Assembly: GCA_025356335.1 (NCBI GenBank)
Contig: JANXUF010000038.1
Span: 1-45,650 of the forward strand
Source of the DNA: Actinomycetes bacterium
GTDB taxonomy: Bacteria > Actinomycetota > Acidimicrobiia > Acidimicrobiales > Ilumatobacteraceae
Direction of reading: 5' to 3'
DNA: 45,650 bases
Part shown: one piece after another, positions 18,806 to 27,247 of the stretch
How positions within the stretch are numbered: position 1 is the first letter of the stretch
Layout: every line of letters starts with the position of its first letter
Translations under genes and position numbers: made by a program
The notes under the pieces: generated by a model
Told to the model about the DNA's origin: nothing
Database searches by the model: none
Seen by the model: the letters and a program-made list of their open reading frames with translations, nothing else

Positions 18806-19242
18806 CAGTAGCTCACCAGGCTCGCCGTCGCCGAGAAGTACGGTGCCGCCGGCGTCGAGACCGGCTGCGGATGTGGCGTGTCGTCATGAAAGCCGTTCCA
18901 GAAGTTGTCCCAGCCGCTCTGGTCATCTTTCAACTTCCGGTCGTGTCGGGCCCAGAGGATCTTGTTCTGCTCGTTCATCGCCGACGCCCACGCCTGGGCC
19001 CACTTGACGGCGTCGCCACGGAGGCCGCTGACGATCGACGATGTCGTCGTGCGCTCGTCGCTACGACGGCCGACGAACTGTGTGGCGTATTCGCCGCTCC
19101 AGCCCGTCAGCGCTGTCGCCGACGCCAACTCACGGTCAGCACCGTAGGTCTCCAGCTGGTCGGCCAACACCCACAACTGGCGCGCAAGGCTCAACGCGCC
19201 GACATAGTCGAAAACGACGTCTGCTCCTGCTTCGACACCCAT
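18805..19242 (-). CDS. WXG100-like protein encoded with the RHS toxin
   Basis: The 145-residue protein starts at ATG 19242. It has a long helix, a WSG turn at residues 48-50 (LTGWSGEYATQF), a second helix to ~105, and a Pro-rich tail. This is the WXG100/ESAT-6 layout, a little longer than the usual ~100 residues. Its TGA overlaps the RHS ATG by one base (TGATG), so the two proteins are probably made together. WXG proteins are substrates or carriers of type VII secretion. A role as the toxin's export partner, pairing with the toxin's helical N-terminus, is inferred. Confidence 0.82.
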   Translation of the reverse strand: MGVEAGADVVFDYVGALSLARQLWVLADQLETYGADRELASATALTGWSGEYATQFVGRRSDERTTTSSIVSGLRGDAVKWAQAWASAMNEQNKILWARHDRKLKDDQSGWDNFWNGFHDDTPHPQPVSTPAAPYFSATASLVSY

Positions 19243-19253
19243 CGGTGCAGGCC

Positions 19254-19838
19254 CTAGCGGTCGGCGGCAACGACAGAATGAACCTGATCGTTGATGTAGT
19301 TCACGAGGCTCGTCTGCGTTTCGTCGACACTCGCCTGCGCCTTGCCGGTGAAGCCGGAGACGAGGTCGACGGCCTGGATCTTGGCGTTGCCTTCCCAGTC
19401 GGTGGCGACAAGTGTCGAAAGATGGTCGGCCAACGCCGTCTTGATCGCCGTGAAGTGACCCTGGACGACCGGTACCTCATCAGCGAGGGCTGCCGTATCG
19501 ACGTCGACATAGTTGACGACGACGGGCGACGGCGGGGAAATGGTGGCGCCCTCGACGGCGATGATCACCGGCGCACCGCCGAGCGAGGCCGCGATATTGG
19601 AGGTCGACGCCTTGATTGCATCGGCGATGGCACCGAGGTCAGCACTCAACTTGTTGGCGCAGTCGGCAGCGATTTCGCCGCACTGCGTCTTGAACGCCAC
19701 GGAGTTCGGACCGAAGTAGCGCACGGCGACGACGCCGTTGACGAGCGCGACGAGCTCGGTGTGGATCGTGTTGAACTTTTCCTGGGCGGTACGCCCGTAG
19801 GCATGGACACTCTCGGGGTTGACTCTGATGATGGTCAT
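19254..19838 (-). CDS. Double WXG100-like protein (two ESAT-6-type units in one chain)
   Basis: The 194-residue protein starts at ATG 19838, with GAAAGG as ribosome site a few bases upstream. Two similar helix-turn-helix halves are visible. The first turns at YFG (residues 41-43, RYFGPNSVAF), where many actinobacterial WXG proteins have WFGPDA. The second turns at WEG (148-150, TDWEGNAKIQ). A Pro/Val linker at ~89-110 separates them. ESX systems normally export two separate WXG100 partners as a dimer, so this may be a built-in dimer. It is the first gene of the secretion locus and lies 11 bases before the single-WXG gene. Confidence 0.78.
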   Translation of the reverse strand: MTIIRVNPESVHAYGRTAQEKFNTIHTELVALVNGVVAVRYFGPNSVAFKTQCGEIAADCANKLSADLGAIADAIKASTSNIAASLGGAPVIIAVEGATISPPSPVVVNYVDVDTAALADEVPVVQGHFTAIKTALADHLSTLVATDWEGNAKIQAVDLVSGFTGKAQASVDETQTSLVNYINDQVHSVVAADR

Positions 19839-19901
19839 CGGGAACCTTTCGTTGGGCCGCTGCCATGGGCGGTACCCGGAGCAGAACGAGAAGATACGTG
19901 C

Positions 19902-19935
19902 TGTCTGAACCGTAACAGACCCGTCCCGAGGTGGC
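19902..19935 (-). promoter_or_regulatory. Candidate promoter for the WXG/RHS/EssC locus
   Basis: On the minus strand, 19914-19909 reads TACGGT, a TANNNT-type -10 box, preceded by TGT (extended -10 form). It lies ~70 bases before the ATG at 19838. No good -35 match is visible. The 222-base gap from prmC to this gene is the only upstream region of the five-gene locus. Confidence 0.3.
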
Positions 19936-20020
19936 CGCGCCGCACCCGAGGTCGGACGTCACGTCGCGGAGCGGCAAGGGGGCGCGCGCGGACTGCTGCC
20001 GTACTGCCCGCTCGGTGTCG

Positions 20021-20047
20021 GCACGACGTTCTTCGCCTGCGTCGTGC
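20021..20047 (-). terminator. Candidate hairpin terminator after prmC
   Basis: GCACGACG (20021-20028) pairs perfectly with CGTCGTGC (20040-20047) around an 11-base loop, 14 bases beyond the prmC stop. No T-run follows on the minus strand. It separates the prfA-prmC operon from the secretion locus. Confidence 0.45.
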
Positions 20048-20060
20048 GCTGGTCGTCCGG

Positions 20061-21008
20061 CTACGGGTCAGGTGTGCGGGCGATGGCGATGCGGTCGTGG
20101 CCGGCGAGATCCTGCCTGATCCGGCCATCGACGAGCCCTGCCTGCTGCAGCAGGGTCGCAACACGGACCCCCTGGTCAGCACCGATCTCGAGGACGACCC
20201 AGCCTCCAGGTGCGAGCCACGCCGGTGCCTCGTTGATGATCGTTCGGAGATCGTCGAGACCGTCCGCACCGGCGAACAACGCCTGCCGCGGCTCCCAGTC
20301 CGCGACGGCTGACTCGACACCTGCTGCATCGTCGGCGATGTACGGCGGGTTCGATACGACCAACTCGAACTGGCCGCGCAACGCCGGCGGCAACGCTGCA
20401 AACCATGCGCCCTCTGCAAGTCGAACCGAATTGCCGGCGACGCCGATCCCGGCGAGGTTCGCCCGGCAGACGTCGAGCGCGTCCGCCGAAAAGTCGGTCG
20501 CCCACACCGTTGTCGAGCGACGCGGCAGTTCGAGGGCCATCGACAGGGCGATCGCTCCCGAGCCCGTCCCGAGGTCGGCGACGAGCCGTGGCACCGGTCG
20601 TTGGCTGGCGAGTTCGAGCGCCACGTCGACCACTTCTTCGGTTTCCGGCCGCGGAATCAGCACGCGCCGATCGACCATCAGGTCGAGACGGCGGAAGGCC
20701 CATGATCCGAGCACGTACTGCAACGGTTCCCCCGCCAGGCGGCGGGCGACCATCGAGTCGAGGTGGGCGACCGCTCGATTCGTCGCCCTCGCTTCCAGCA
20801 GCCCCAGCCATTCGCCGCCGCTCGCGCCGCTCGCCCGCTGACAGATCCACTTGGCGTGCTGGCCGTCGCCGAGGTGGTTCCTCGTCTCGACGAGCAACTG
20901 CCGCCACGTGATCGTTCCGACCGCATCACCGCGGACCGCGTCACCGCGGACCGCGTCACCGACGACCGCATCGCCGACCTCCGCATCACCAGGGGTGTGC
21001 TCGTTCAT
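20061..21008 (-). CDS. prmC: Release factor glutamine methyltransferase PrmC (HemK)
   Basis: The 315-residue protein starts at ATG 21008. After a helical N-domain comes the SAM-binding motif ADLGTGSGAIAL and the substrate-binding motif NPPY at residues 220-223. PrmC methylates the Gln of the GGQ motif of release factors. prfA, encoding RF1, lies directly upstream with 12 bases between, so enzyme and substrate are probably co-expressed. The first ~30 residues are unusual, with repeated GDAVR/GDAVV units encoded by a 15-base tandem repeat. The functional start could lie after it, near GTITWRQLL. The rest has the usual family length. Confidence 0.95.
   Translation of the reverse strand: MNEHTPGDAEVGDAVVGDAVRGDAVRGDAVGTITWRQLLVETRNHLGDGQHAKWICQRASGASGGEWLGLLEARATNRAVAHLDSMVARRLAGEPLQYVLGSWAFRRLDLMVDRRVLIPRPETEEVVDVALELASQRPVPRLVADLGTGSGAIALSMALELPRRSTTVWATDFSADALDVCRANLAGIGVAGNSVRLAEGAWFAALPPALRGQFELVVSNPPYIADDAAGVESAVADWEPRQALFAGADGLDDLRTIINEAPAWLAPGGWVVLEIGADQGVRVATLLQQAGLVDGRIRQDLAGHDRIAIARTPDP
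20919..20993 (-). repeat. 15-bp tandem repeat at the prmC 5' end
   Basis: Four 15-base units of the type GACCGCGTCACCGCG (20919-20978, plus strand) and a decayed fifth copy encode the Gly-Asp-Ala-Val-Arg repeats of the PrmC N-terminus. The unit is a multiple of three, so copy-number changes would keep the frame. Confidence 0.9.
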
Positions 21009-21020
21009 CCGACGTCCGGC

Positions 21021-22085
21021 TTAGGAATCGCCGGCCAATTGCCTGGCGCGTTCGTCGGTGGTCAGCGCATCGACGACATCGTCGAGATCGCCGAGCAACA
21101 CATCCTGCAACCGGTAGATCGTGAAGCCGATGCGGTGATCGGTGAGCCGGTTCTCCTTGTAGTTGTAGGTGCGGATCTTCTCGCCGCGACTGCCACCGCC
21201 GACCTGCGCGCGCCGTTCGACCGACGCGGCGGCGGCGGCCTCGTCCTCGCGAAGTTTCAGTAGCCGGGCGCGCAGCACGAGCATCGCCTTGGCACGGTTC
21301 TGCAACTGGCTTCGTTCGTCCTGCATCGCCACCATCAGGCCGGTCGGCCTGTGGGTGATACGCACGGCAGAGTCGGTCGTGTTGACGCCTTGCCCGCCAG
21401 GGCCGGAGGCGCGGTAGATGTCGATCTGCAGGTCCTTCGGGTCGATCTCGACATCGACCTCTTCGGCCTCGGCGAGCACCAGCACGGTCGCCGCCGATGT
21501 GTGGATCCGCCCCTGGCTCTCGGTCGCCGGCACGCGCTGCACCCGGTGCGGACCGCCCTCGAACTTCATCCTGCTCCAGGCATCGTCGCCGTTGAGGCTA
21601 AAGGTGATGCTGTTGTAGCCGCCCATATCCGAGACGTCAGCCGAGAGCACATCGAGCTTCCAACTGTGGCGGCTGGCGAAACCTTCGTACATCTCGAACA
21701 GATCGCGGGCGAAGAGGTTCGCTTCCTCGCCGCCCTCTGCTCCACGGATCTCGACAATGACCGCCTTGCCATCGTTCGGATCCTTCGGCAGCAGCAGCAG
21801 ACGCAACTCTTCTTCGAGTTTCACGAGCTCCGTCTCGGCTTCGTCGACTTCGCCCTTGAGCATCTCACGGTCATCACTGCCGGCGCCGACGAGCATCTCG
21901 TTGGCCGCCTGCAGATCGCCTCGACGCGCCTGTATCGCCCGGTACGTCTCGATGACCGGTGTCAATTCCCTGTAGCGCCGCGAGACATCACGCAACTTGT
22001 GCGAGTCGCTGATGATCTCGGGTTCGGAAAGTTGCGCTTCGACGGCGCTGTACTCATCCTCTAGACCCGACAGCCGTTCGAACAC
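21021..22085 (-). CDS. prfA: Peptide chain release factor 1
   Basis: The 354-residue protein starts at GTG 22085. It carries the GGQ motif at residues 230-232 (SGPGGQGVN), which triggers peptide release at the ribosome. The coiled N-terminal domain and the decoding domain precede it. Length and order match RF1 rather than RF2: no frameshift site is seen, and the neighbours are rpmE and prmC as in many bacteria. It recognises UAA and UAG stops. The region before the start is short (82 bases), and no clear ribosome site is visible. Confidence 0.97.
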   Translation of the reverse strand: MFERLSGLEDEYSAVEAQLSEPEIISDSHKLRDVSRRYRELTPVIETYRAIQARRGDLQAANEMLVGAGSDDREMLKGEVDEAETELVKLEEELRLLLLPKDPNDGKAVIVEIRGAEGGEEANLFARDLFEMYEGFASRHSWKLDVLSADVSDMGGYNSITFSLNGDDAWSRMKFEGGPHRVQRVPATESQGRIHTSAATVLVLAEAEEVDVEIDPKDLQIDIYRASGPGGQGVNTTDSAVRITHRPTGLMVAMQDERSQLQNRAKAMLVLRARLLKLREDEAAAAASVERRAQVGGGSRGEKIRTYNYKENRLTDHRIGFTIYRLQDVLLGDLDDVVDALTTDERARQLAGDS

Positions 22086-22167
22086 AACGGTGCAGGCTAC
22101 CGAGGGCCCACCTCATCCGTCAGCGGGCGATCGGGACGAACCGTCGACGGCCGATGCCGGCGAACCG

Positions 22168-23208
22168 TCAGAGGTCGATGGTGACGATGTGTGCCGGATA
22201 CTTCAGGCGGCTGGCGAGGTCGAGCGTCACCCGGTGGGCATCCCTGCTCGGCAGTGCCAGGAGCAGGTCGGCACGATCGAGGCCGAGGAACGGTCTGGCG
22301 TCGGCGGCGAACGGGACGACGTCGAGGTCGACGCCAACCGAACAGACCACGACGACAGGATCGCCTGCTGCGGTCGCGCCGACAGCGACCGCTGGAAACG
22401 GGTCCTTGAGGTTCGGGCGCGGGAACGGCGGTTCCGCGGGGCTGAGCATCGACAGCCCGACGAGAGACGGGTCGGCCATCAGTTCCCATCGCAGCAGCCG
22501 TTCCGGTGCGAGCCGGTTCAGCGGATGCGGCGAGGCGTGCGGAAGACGATGCGGAGCAACCGCCTGCACGACGCCGGCGAGCGCCTCGACAGGGGGCTTG
22601 TCGCCATGGATGATCTGAAACGCTTCTCGATCATGGGCGCCGACGCCGACTTCCAGGCGGACCTCGCCGGTATGGCGATCGGTGACGACCCTGCACACTT
22701 CGAGACCGGCGACCTCACCCGCCAACACCCCGTGCTCGACACTCGGAACGGCGCCTCCAGCGACGATCAACTGCAGCATCGATTCGTGCTCGATGCTGAC
22801 CGCAGCGGAGACGGGGAACGGTTCGGGAATCGCCGGGAACAGCACGCGTCCCTCGACGTGCCACACCGTCGGCGGCTCTCGGAAATGCTGCGCCTGGCGC
22901 GTCAACACACCGGTCGATTGCTCGGCGAGAACATTGAGCGTCGCACACTGCTGTTGCCTGGCCCAGGCCATTGCCGGCCCGAGCCCACGTGTCGGATACT
23001 CCTCGACCAGCACCCAGGCGTCTGGTCCGCGGGTCAGGGCAGCACCGCGCCCGAACACACCGAGTTTTGCCGTTGCAACATCGGAACGGGTGTCAGAGCC
23101 GACGTCAGGCGCGGCACTGCCCCCGCCTCGCAGATCACCGGAGTGATCGCGGACGAGGGCAGCGAGTTTGATCGAGAAGAGCTGTGCCTGCCGGTCGGTT
23201 TGGGTCAC
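22168..23208 (-). CDS. Uncharacterised protein between rpmE and prfA
   Basis: I do not recognise this 346-residue protein. The frame is open further upstream, but that part overlaps rpmE. GTG 23208 (MTQTDRQAQLF) is the first start clear of rpmE, though without a strong ribosome site. It has no signal peptide or membrane segment, and is a mixed alpha/beta protein with many Val-rich strands (VVVVCSVGVDLDVVPF) and a C-terminus ending in YPAHIVTIDL. The middle contains GRGAALTRGPDAWVLVEE. It lies 28 bases after rpmE and 82 before prfA on the same strand, so it is transcribed with translation genes. That does not establish a translation role. Confidence 0.75.
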   Translation of the reverse strand: MTQTDRQAQLFSIKLAALVRDHSGDLRGGGSAAPDVGSDTRSDVATAKLGVFGRGAALTRGPDAWVLVEEYPTRGLGPAMAWARQQQCATLNVLAEQSTGVLTRQAQHFREPPTVWHVEGRVLFPAIPEPFPVSAAVSIEHESMLQLIVAGGAVPSVEHGVLAGEVAGLEVCRVVTDRHTGEVRLEVGVGAHDREAFQIIHGDKPPVEALAGVVQAVAPHRLPHASPHPLNRLAPERLLRWELMADPSLVGLSMLSPAEPPFPRPNLKDPFPAVAVGATAAGDPVVVVCSVGVDLDVVPFAADARPFLGLDRADLLLALPSRDAHRVTLDLASRLKYPAHIVTIDL

Positions 23209-23236
23209 GGTTCGACCGTACCGCCGACCGCTACGA

Positions 23237-23449
23237 CTACTTCTGCTTGCGGTCGCCGTAGCGCTTGTTGAAGCGCTCGACGCGGCCACCTGTGTCGACG
23301 AGCTTCTGCTTGCCGGTGTAGTACGGGTGGCACTCGTTGCACAGTTCCACGGTGAGATCCTTGCCCAGCGTCGAGCCGGTCTGGAAGACACTGCCGCACG
23401 AGCACTTGACGGTGATCGCGGCGTATTTGGGATGAATCGCAGTTTGCAT
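23237..23449 (-). CDS. rpmE: 50S ribosomal protein L31, zinc-binding type
   Basis: The 70-residue protein starts at ATG 23449 with TTGGAG five bases upstream; the longer open frame is not needed. It begins MQTAIHPKY, and has Cys16 and Cys18 (CSC) and Cys37 and Cys40 (CNEC), the four zinc ligands of the C+ form. In many bacteria this form is used when zinc is sufficient, with a Cys-less paralogue under shortage. None is seen in this window. The highly basic C-terminus ([10 protein letters not shown]) is typical. Confidence 0.97.
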   Translation of the reverse strand: MQTAIHPKYAAITVKCSCGSVFQTGSTLGKDLTVELCNECHPYYTGKQKLVDTGGRVERFNKRYGDRKQK

Positions 23450-23539
23450 CGTTACTCCAAAGAATGAGACCACCAAGCGTACCGGAGCCGCACTCGCGAT
23501 CCATCCACCGTCGGTCACCAGGGAACCGAAGGCCCGCTT

Positions 23540-23581
23540 CGCTCAGTGCGTCTCTGGAATCGCTCAGTGCGTCTCCGGAAT
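23540..23581. repeat. 21-bp direct repeat at the 3' end of the AAA/DUF4143 gene
   Basis: A 21-base unit beginning CGCTCAGTGCGTCTC is present twice head to tail (23540-23560 and 23561-23581, one mismatch). The second copy contains the last codons and stop of the AAA/DUF4143 gene, the first lies just beyond. It may be a duplication scar from insertion. Confidence 0.9.
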
Positions 23582-24787
23582 CGGGCCCCACAGGCAGGCG
23601 ATCGGCAGCGCATGGATCTTGTCAGCGAGGCGAAAAGGGCGTGGACCCGTATGGAACAATACCCCGCCTGCAAACTGATCGCCGATCTCGCCGTGCAGCC
23701 AGGTCAGGTGCGCTGCGTCCGAAAGCCTCGGTGCGGCGTTCGCCTTGATCTCGAAGGCGAGAATCCGCCCGTCGGCGCGCTCGGCGATGAGGTCGCATTC
23801 GTGCCGGCCGCTTTCGAGGCGCAAGTGATAGAGGTTCGTGCGAATCGAGCTGGCCTCGACCTCCGGCCGCAGTTGACTGACGACGAAGGTGTCGATGAGT
23901 CGTCCGAGGAGGTCTCCGTTCCGCAGCACGGCACGATCGTCGACCCCGAGGAGCGCTCCGATCATCGCCGGCTCGGTGATGTAGCGCTTCGGGCTCCTGC
24001 TCAGCCTGTTGAGCCGATTGCTGTGCCACGCCGGCAGCCGTTCGGTGACGAAGAGCAGTTCGAGGAGCGAGTCGTAGCTCACAGCGGCCGTCCTGCCGAC
24101 CGCCGCGGCGTCGTACAGCACCTTGTGTTCGACGATGCCGGCTGTATTCGCCGTGAGAGCCGTCAGGTATCGACGCAATTTGATCGGGTCGCGGTGCTCG
24201 TCTGCAAGCGCTGCGTCTCGCAGCAGCAACTGATCGATATAGCTCTCGAGCCAGCGACGACGAACAGTCGGCGACGGCTGGAGCGCGAGATCGGGAAGCA
24301 TTCCACGCAGGGCGATGTCGATGTATCCGCGCAGTTCCGGCGCATCGGCCGGAGCGGCGATCTCATCGAGTTCTCCGTCGAAGAGACGGTCGAAAAAACT
24401 CGGCGCGTCGCTCGCTCCGTGCAATTCACGTTCGCAGAGCCCCCACTCGACGAGGCGGACGACCCTGCCCGTTGCGGCCCACGTCGCTTCCAGGAGCTCG
24501 GCACGAACCGACCCAGTGAGTAGATAGCTGCCAGGCTCGGCCGCGTCGTCGACAGCACGTTTGATACTGCCGAGCACCTGAGGCACCATTTGCCACTCGT
24601 CGAGCAGTACCGGTGTGGCGAGCATCGCCAGCGCCACATCTGGATCCGCTCTGAACGCCGCCGCTTCGACGTCCCGATCGAGACGAACCACCGTGTGGGC
24701 ATGTCGGCGGGCCGTGGTCGTCTTGCCGGCAGCGCGCGGCCCGACCAGCATCACTGCTGGCAACGACTCGAGCACCTCACTGAGCAA
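23564..24787 (-). CDS. AAA ATPase with DUF4143 C-terminal domain
   Basis: The 407-residue protein has an N-terminal P-loop (GPRAAGKTTTARRH), a Walker B-like segment VLLDEWQ and a TGS sensor (YLLTGSVRAEL). A C-terminal DUF4143 nuclease-like region follows, with a FEIKANA motif near residue 360. Such proteins are frequent in mobile or accessory DNA and their role is unsettled. The start is doubtful: TTG 24787 is the only start codon after an in-frame TGA, yet the codons before it read YQHRIIDRLL, which resembles the usual family N-terminus. The first residues may have been lost, or the original start destroyed. It sits between rho and rpmE, normally close neighbours, with tandem repeats at both ends. 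Confidence 0.85.
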   Translation of the reverse strand: MLSEVLESLPAVMLVGPRAAGKTTTARRHAHTVVRLDRDVEAAAFRADPDVALAMLATPVLLDEWQMVPQVLGSIKRAVDDAAEPGSYLLTGSVRAELLEATWAATGRVVRLVEWGLCERELHGASDAPSFFDRLFDGELDEIAAPADAPELRGYIDIALRGMLPDLALQPSPTVRRRWLESYIDQLLLRDAALADEHRDPIKLRRYLTALTANTAGIVEHKVLYDAAAVGRTAAVSYDSLLELLFVTERLPAWHSNRLNRLSRSPKRYITEPAMIGALLGVDDRAVLRNGDLLGRLIDTFVVSQLRPEVEASSIRTNLYHLRLESGRHECDLIAERADGRILAFEIKANAAPRLSDAAHLTWLHGEIGDQFAGGVLFHTGPRPFRLADKIHALPIACLWGPIPETH

Positions 24788-24837
24788 ACGGTCGATGATG
24801 CGATGCTGATAGACACGGGCGATGCAATGAGAGTAGC

Positions 24838-24891
24838 GCTTTCACGCACCTTTCGGCAACGCTTTCACGCACCTGTCAGCGACGCTTTCAC
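24838..24891. repeat. 23-bp tandem repeat upstream of the AAA/DUF4143 gene
   Basis: A 23-base unit starting GCTTTCACGCACCT repeats at 24838-24860 and 24861-24883, with a partial copy from 24884. It fills most of the gap between the rho stop and the AAA gene. Read on the minus strand, each unit carries AGGTGCGTGAAAGC, resembling a ribosome site with a GTG. It may be regulatory or an insertion scar. Confidence 0.88.
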
Positions 24892-24921
24892 TGAATGAGT
24901 CGGTGGCAGACCGCGGCAGCG

Positions 24922-26982
24922 CTACAGCGGCTGCTTGGAGATCTCGGCGAGGAACTCGTCGTTCGTGCGGAACGTCTTGAGCCGGTCGATCAGCAGTTCC
25001 AGACCGGGGGCGGCGTTGCCGTCTGCAGCGAGGCCCGACAGCACCCGGCGCAGGCGCCAGACCATCTGCAACTGTCGACGATCGAAGAGCAACTCTTCAT
25101 GACGGGTACTCGACGCATCGACGTCGATCGCCGGGTAGACGCGGCGCTCTGCGAGTTTGCGGTCGAGGCGCAACTCCATGTTGCCCGTTCCCTTGAACTC
25201 CTCGAAGATCGCGTCGTCCATCCGGCTGTTCGTCTCGACGAGAGCGGTGGCGAGAATGGTCAACGAGCCGCCCTCCTCGACGTTGCGGGCAGCACCGAAG
25301 AACTTCTTCGGCGGATACAACGCTCCGGCATCGATACCACCCGACATCACCCGGCCGGTCGCCGGCGCCGCCAGGTTGTAGGCACGGGCGAGGCGGGTGA
25401 TGCCGTCGAGGATGATGACGACGTCCTCCCCGGCCTCGACGAGCCGTTTGGCCTTCTCGATCGCCAGTTCGGCGACGTGCGTGTGTTCTTCGCTCGGACG
25501 GTCGAACGTACTGGAGATGACCTCACCTTTGACGGTTCGGCGCATATCGGTGACTTCTTCCGGACGCTCGTCGATCAGCAGCACGATCAGCTTGACTTCC
25601 GGGTTGTTGCGTTCGATCGCCGTGGCGATCGTCTTCATGATCGTCGTCTTGCCGGCCTTCGGGGGCGAGACGATGATGCCGCGCTGACCCTTGCCGATGG
25701 GGCTGATGAGGTCGATGATGCGCGCCGTCATGTCAGAAGGATCGTTCGGGTTCGACAGCAGCAGCCGCTTGTCCGGGAACAGCGGCGTGAGGTCTTCGAA
25801 GCGACGGCGGTTGCGCGCCTGTTCGGGATCCTGGCCGTTGACGGTATGGATCTCCAGCAGGGCGGCGTTCTTCTCGTTGCGTCCGGCGGCACGCATCGTG
25901 CCGGTGACGAAGTCACCCTTGCGCAGGCCGTACTGGCGGGTCTGCTTGACGTTGACGTAGGCGTCGTCCTTGGTGGCCAGGTAGCCGTTGACCCGGAGAA
26001 AGCCGTACCCCTCGTCGCGTAGATCGAGGTAGCCGCTGACTTCGATCGGCTCCGATGCGGCGGCGTCGGTGCGATCGGCACCCTGACGGTCGTAGCGGTC
26101 CTGACGCTCAGGCCGATCAGTTCGATCCGGTCGGTCTGGTCGGTCGCGAGGCTCCGGGCGGTCCTGACGCTCGGCACGCTCCGGCCGATCAGCACGCTGT
26201 TCCTGGCGGTCGACGACGACTCGATCCTGGCGATCCGGCGGTTGTGGCGACTGCTCGACCTCTCCGTCACGGTTGCGTCCGCGACGACGGCGACGACGGC
26301 GACGGGTTTCGCCTTCACCCTCCCCGGTCTGGGCATCTCCGCCTTCTGCGACATCGCCACCGCCGGGCGAGTCCGCTGTTGCGAGCTCGCCGTTCTTCAC
26401 GGCGATGGCCGGGCCCTCGTCGCCGAGCAACTCGATTTCCCACTCCGCAAGCGGTTCGCCGTCAGGGCCGAGGATGATGGCAGGCTGCTCCGGTCGCTGT
26501 GGAGCCGACGGGGTCGACGGCGCCGACCCTCTCGGAGCGCTACTGACGATCGGAGACGATGGACGAGCAGCAGATTCCGCCGCCGTGGTGGCAGCAGACA
26601 CGGTCTCGACCTGCGGTTCAGGTCGAGACGCTGACACGACCGACGCACCGGAGGCGTTGACATCGAAGAGGCGTGTCTCACCATTGGCGTGTGCTGCTGC
26701 GTGCTCTGGCGTTGCAGCCGTCTCGCCGACGGCGTCGGCGAGGATCGCTGCACCGATTGCCTCTGTGGCCGTGGGGGTGCCGTTCGACCGCGAGGGGCCG
26801 GAGGGCTCCGGCGGTTCAGACGAGCCGGGACGGGTGACACCGGTGGACTCGAGGATCTTGACGATGAGGTCGGCCTTCTTTGCCCGCGAGGTCGACTTGA
26901 CGCCGAGCGCCTGGGCAATGGCGACCAACTGCTCCCGATCCTTGTTCTCAAGAACCGAGCGTTCCAGCATGTCCGCGCTCAC
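24922..26982 (-). CDS. rho: Transcription termination factor Rho, with a long disordered insert
   Basis: The 686-residue protein starts at GTG 26982, with AGG a few bases upstream; ATG 26970 is a second option. Residues ~7-48 form the Rho N-terminal helical domain. Residues ~50-310 are low-complexity, with Ala/Glu stretches and then dense Arg/Asp/Pro/Gln repeats (DRPDRPDR). The RNA-binding OB domain ([13 protein letters not shown]) lies at ~311-380. The ATPase core has PPKAGKTT with Lys445 and [10 protein letters not shown]. Actinobacterial Rho proteins commonly carry such inserts, which add RNA binding or promote condensates. This makes it much longer than the ~420-residue E. coli form. It is upstream of the rpmE-prfA-prmC group on the same strand. 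Confidence 0.97.
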   Translation of the reverse strand: MSADMLERSVLENKDREQLVAIAQALGVKSTSRAKKADLIVKILESTGVTRPGSSEPPEPSGPSRSNGTPTATEAIGAAILADAVGETAATPEHAAAHANGETRLFDVNASGASVVSASRPEPQVETVSAATTAAESAARPSSPIVSSAPRGSAPSTPSAPQRPEQPAIILGPDGEPLAEWEIELLGDEGPAIAVKNGELATADSPGGGDVAEGGDAQTGEGEGETRRRRRRRRGRNRDGEVEQSPQPPDRQDRVVVDRQEQRADRPERAERQDRPEPRDRPDRPDRTDRPERQDRYDRQGADRTDAAASEPIEVSGYLDLRDEGYGFLRVNGYLATKDDAYVNVKQTRQYGLRKGDFVTGTMRAAGRNEKNAALLEIHTVNGQDPEQARNRRRFEDLTPLFPDKRLLLSNPNDPSDMTARIIDLISPIGKGQRGIIVSPPKAGKTTIMKTIATAIERNNPEVKLIVLLIDERPEEVTDMRRTVKGEVISSTFDRPSEEHTHVAELAIEKAKRLVEAGEDVVIILDGITRLARAYNLAAPATGRVMSGGIDAGALYPPKKFFGAARNVEEGGSLTILATALVETNSRMDDAIFEEFKGTGNMELRLDRKLAERRVYPAIDVDASSTRHEELLFDRRQLQMVWRLRRVLSGLAADGNAAPGLELLIDRLKTFRTNDEFLAEISKQPL

Positions 26983-27186
26983 ATGTACCTGCTTTCACCG
27001 GCAACAATCCGGTTGAGAGAGTGTGTGTCTGCCGTCGGGAGGGGCTTCGATACCGAACACGACAACTTCGGCACCGCCAGCGAGCCCCACGCCAGCTTGG
27101 GAAATACATGACGGAGCAACGATTGCCCGTTCGTCGTCCCGGTTGTTCGAACGAGGACGAGATCGAGGTTGGTGACCACCGCAATG

Positions 27187-27205
27187 GTTCGGACAGAATC
27201 CGAAC
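27187..27205 (-). terminator. Candidate hairpin between thrC and rho
   Basis: GTTCGGA (27187-27193) pairs perfectly with TCCGAAC (27199-27205) around a 5-base loop, 43 bases after the thrC stop. No T-run follows, so it may be a weak terminator or an operator. The remaining gap (26983-27247) shows no gene and no clear promoter for rho. Confidence 0.35.
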
Positions 27206-27247
27206 GTGCGGAACCCTAGCGATTCGACCATCGTCTTGCAACTGCAC

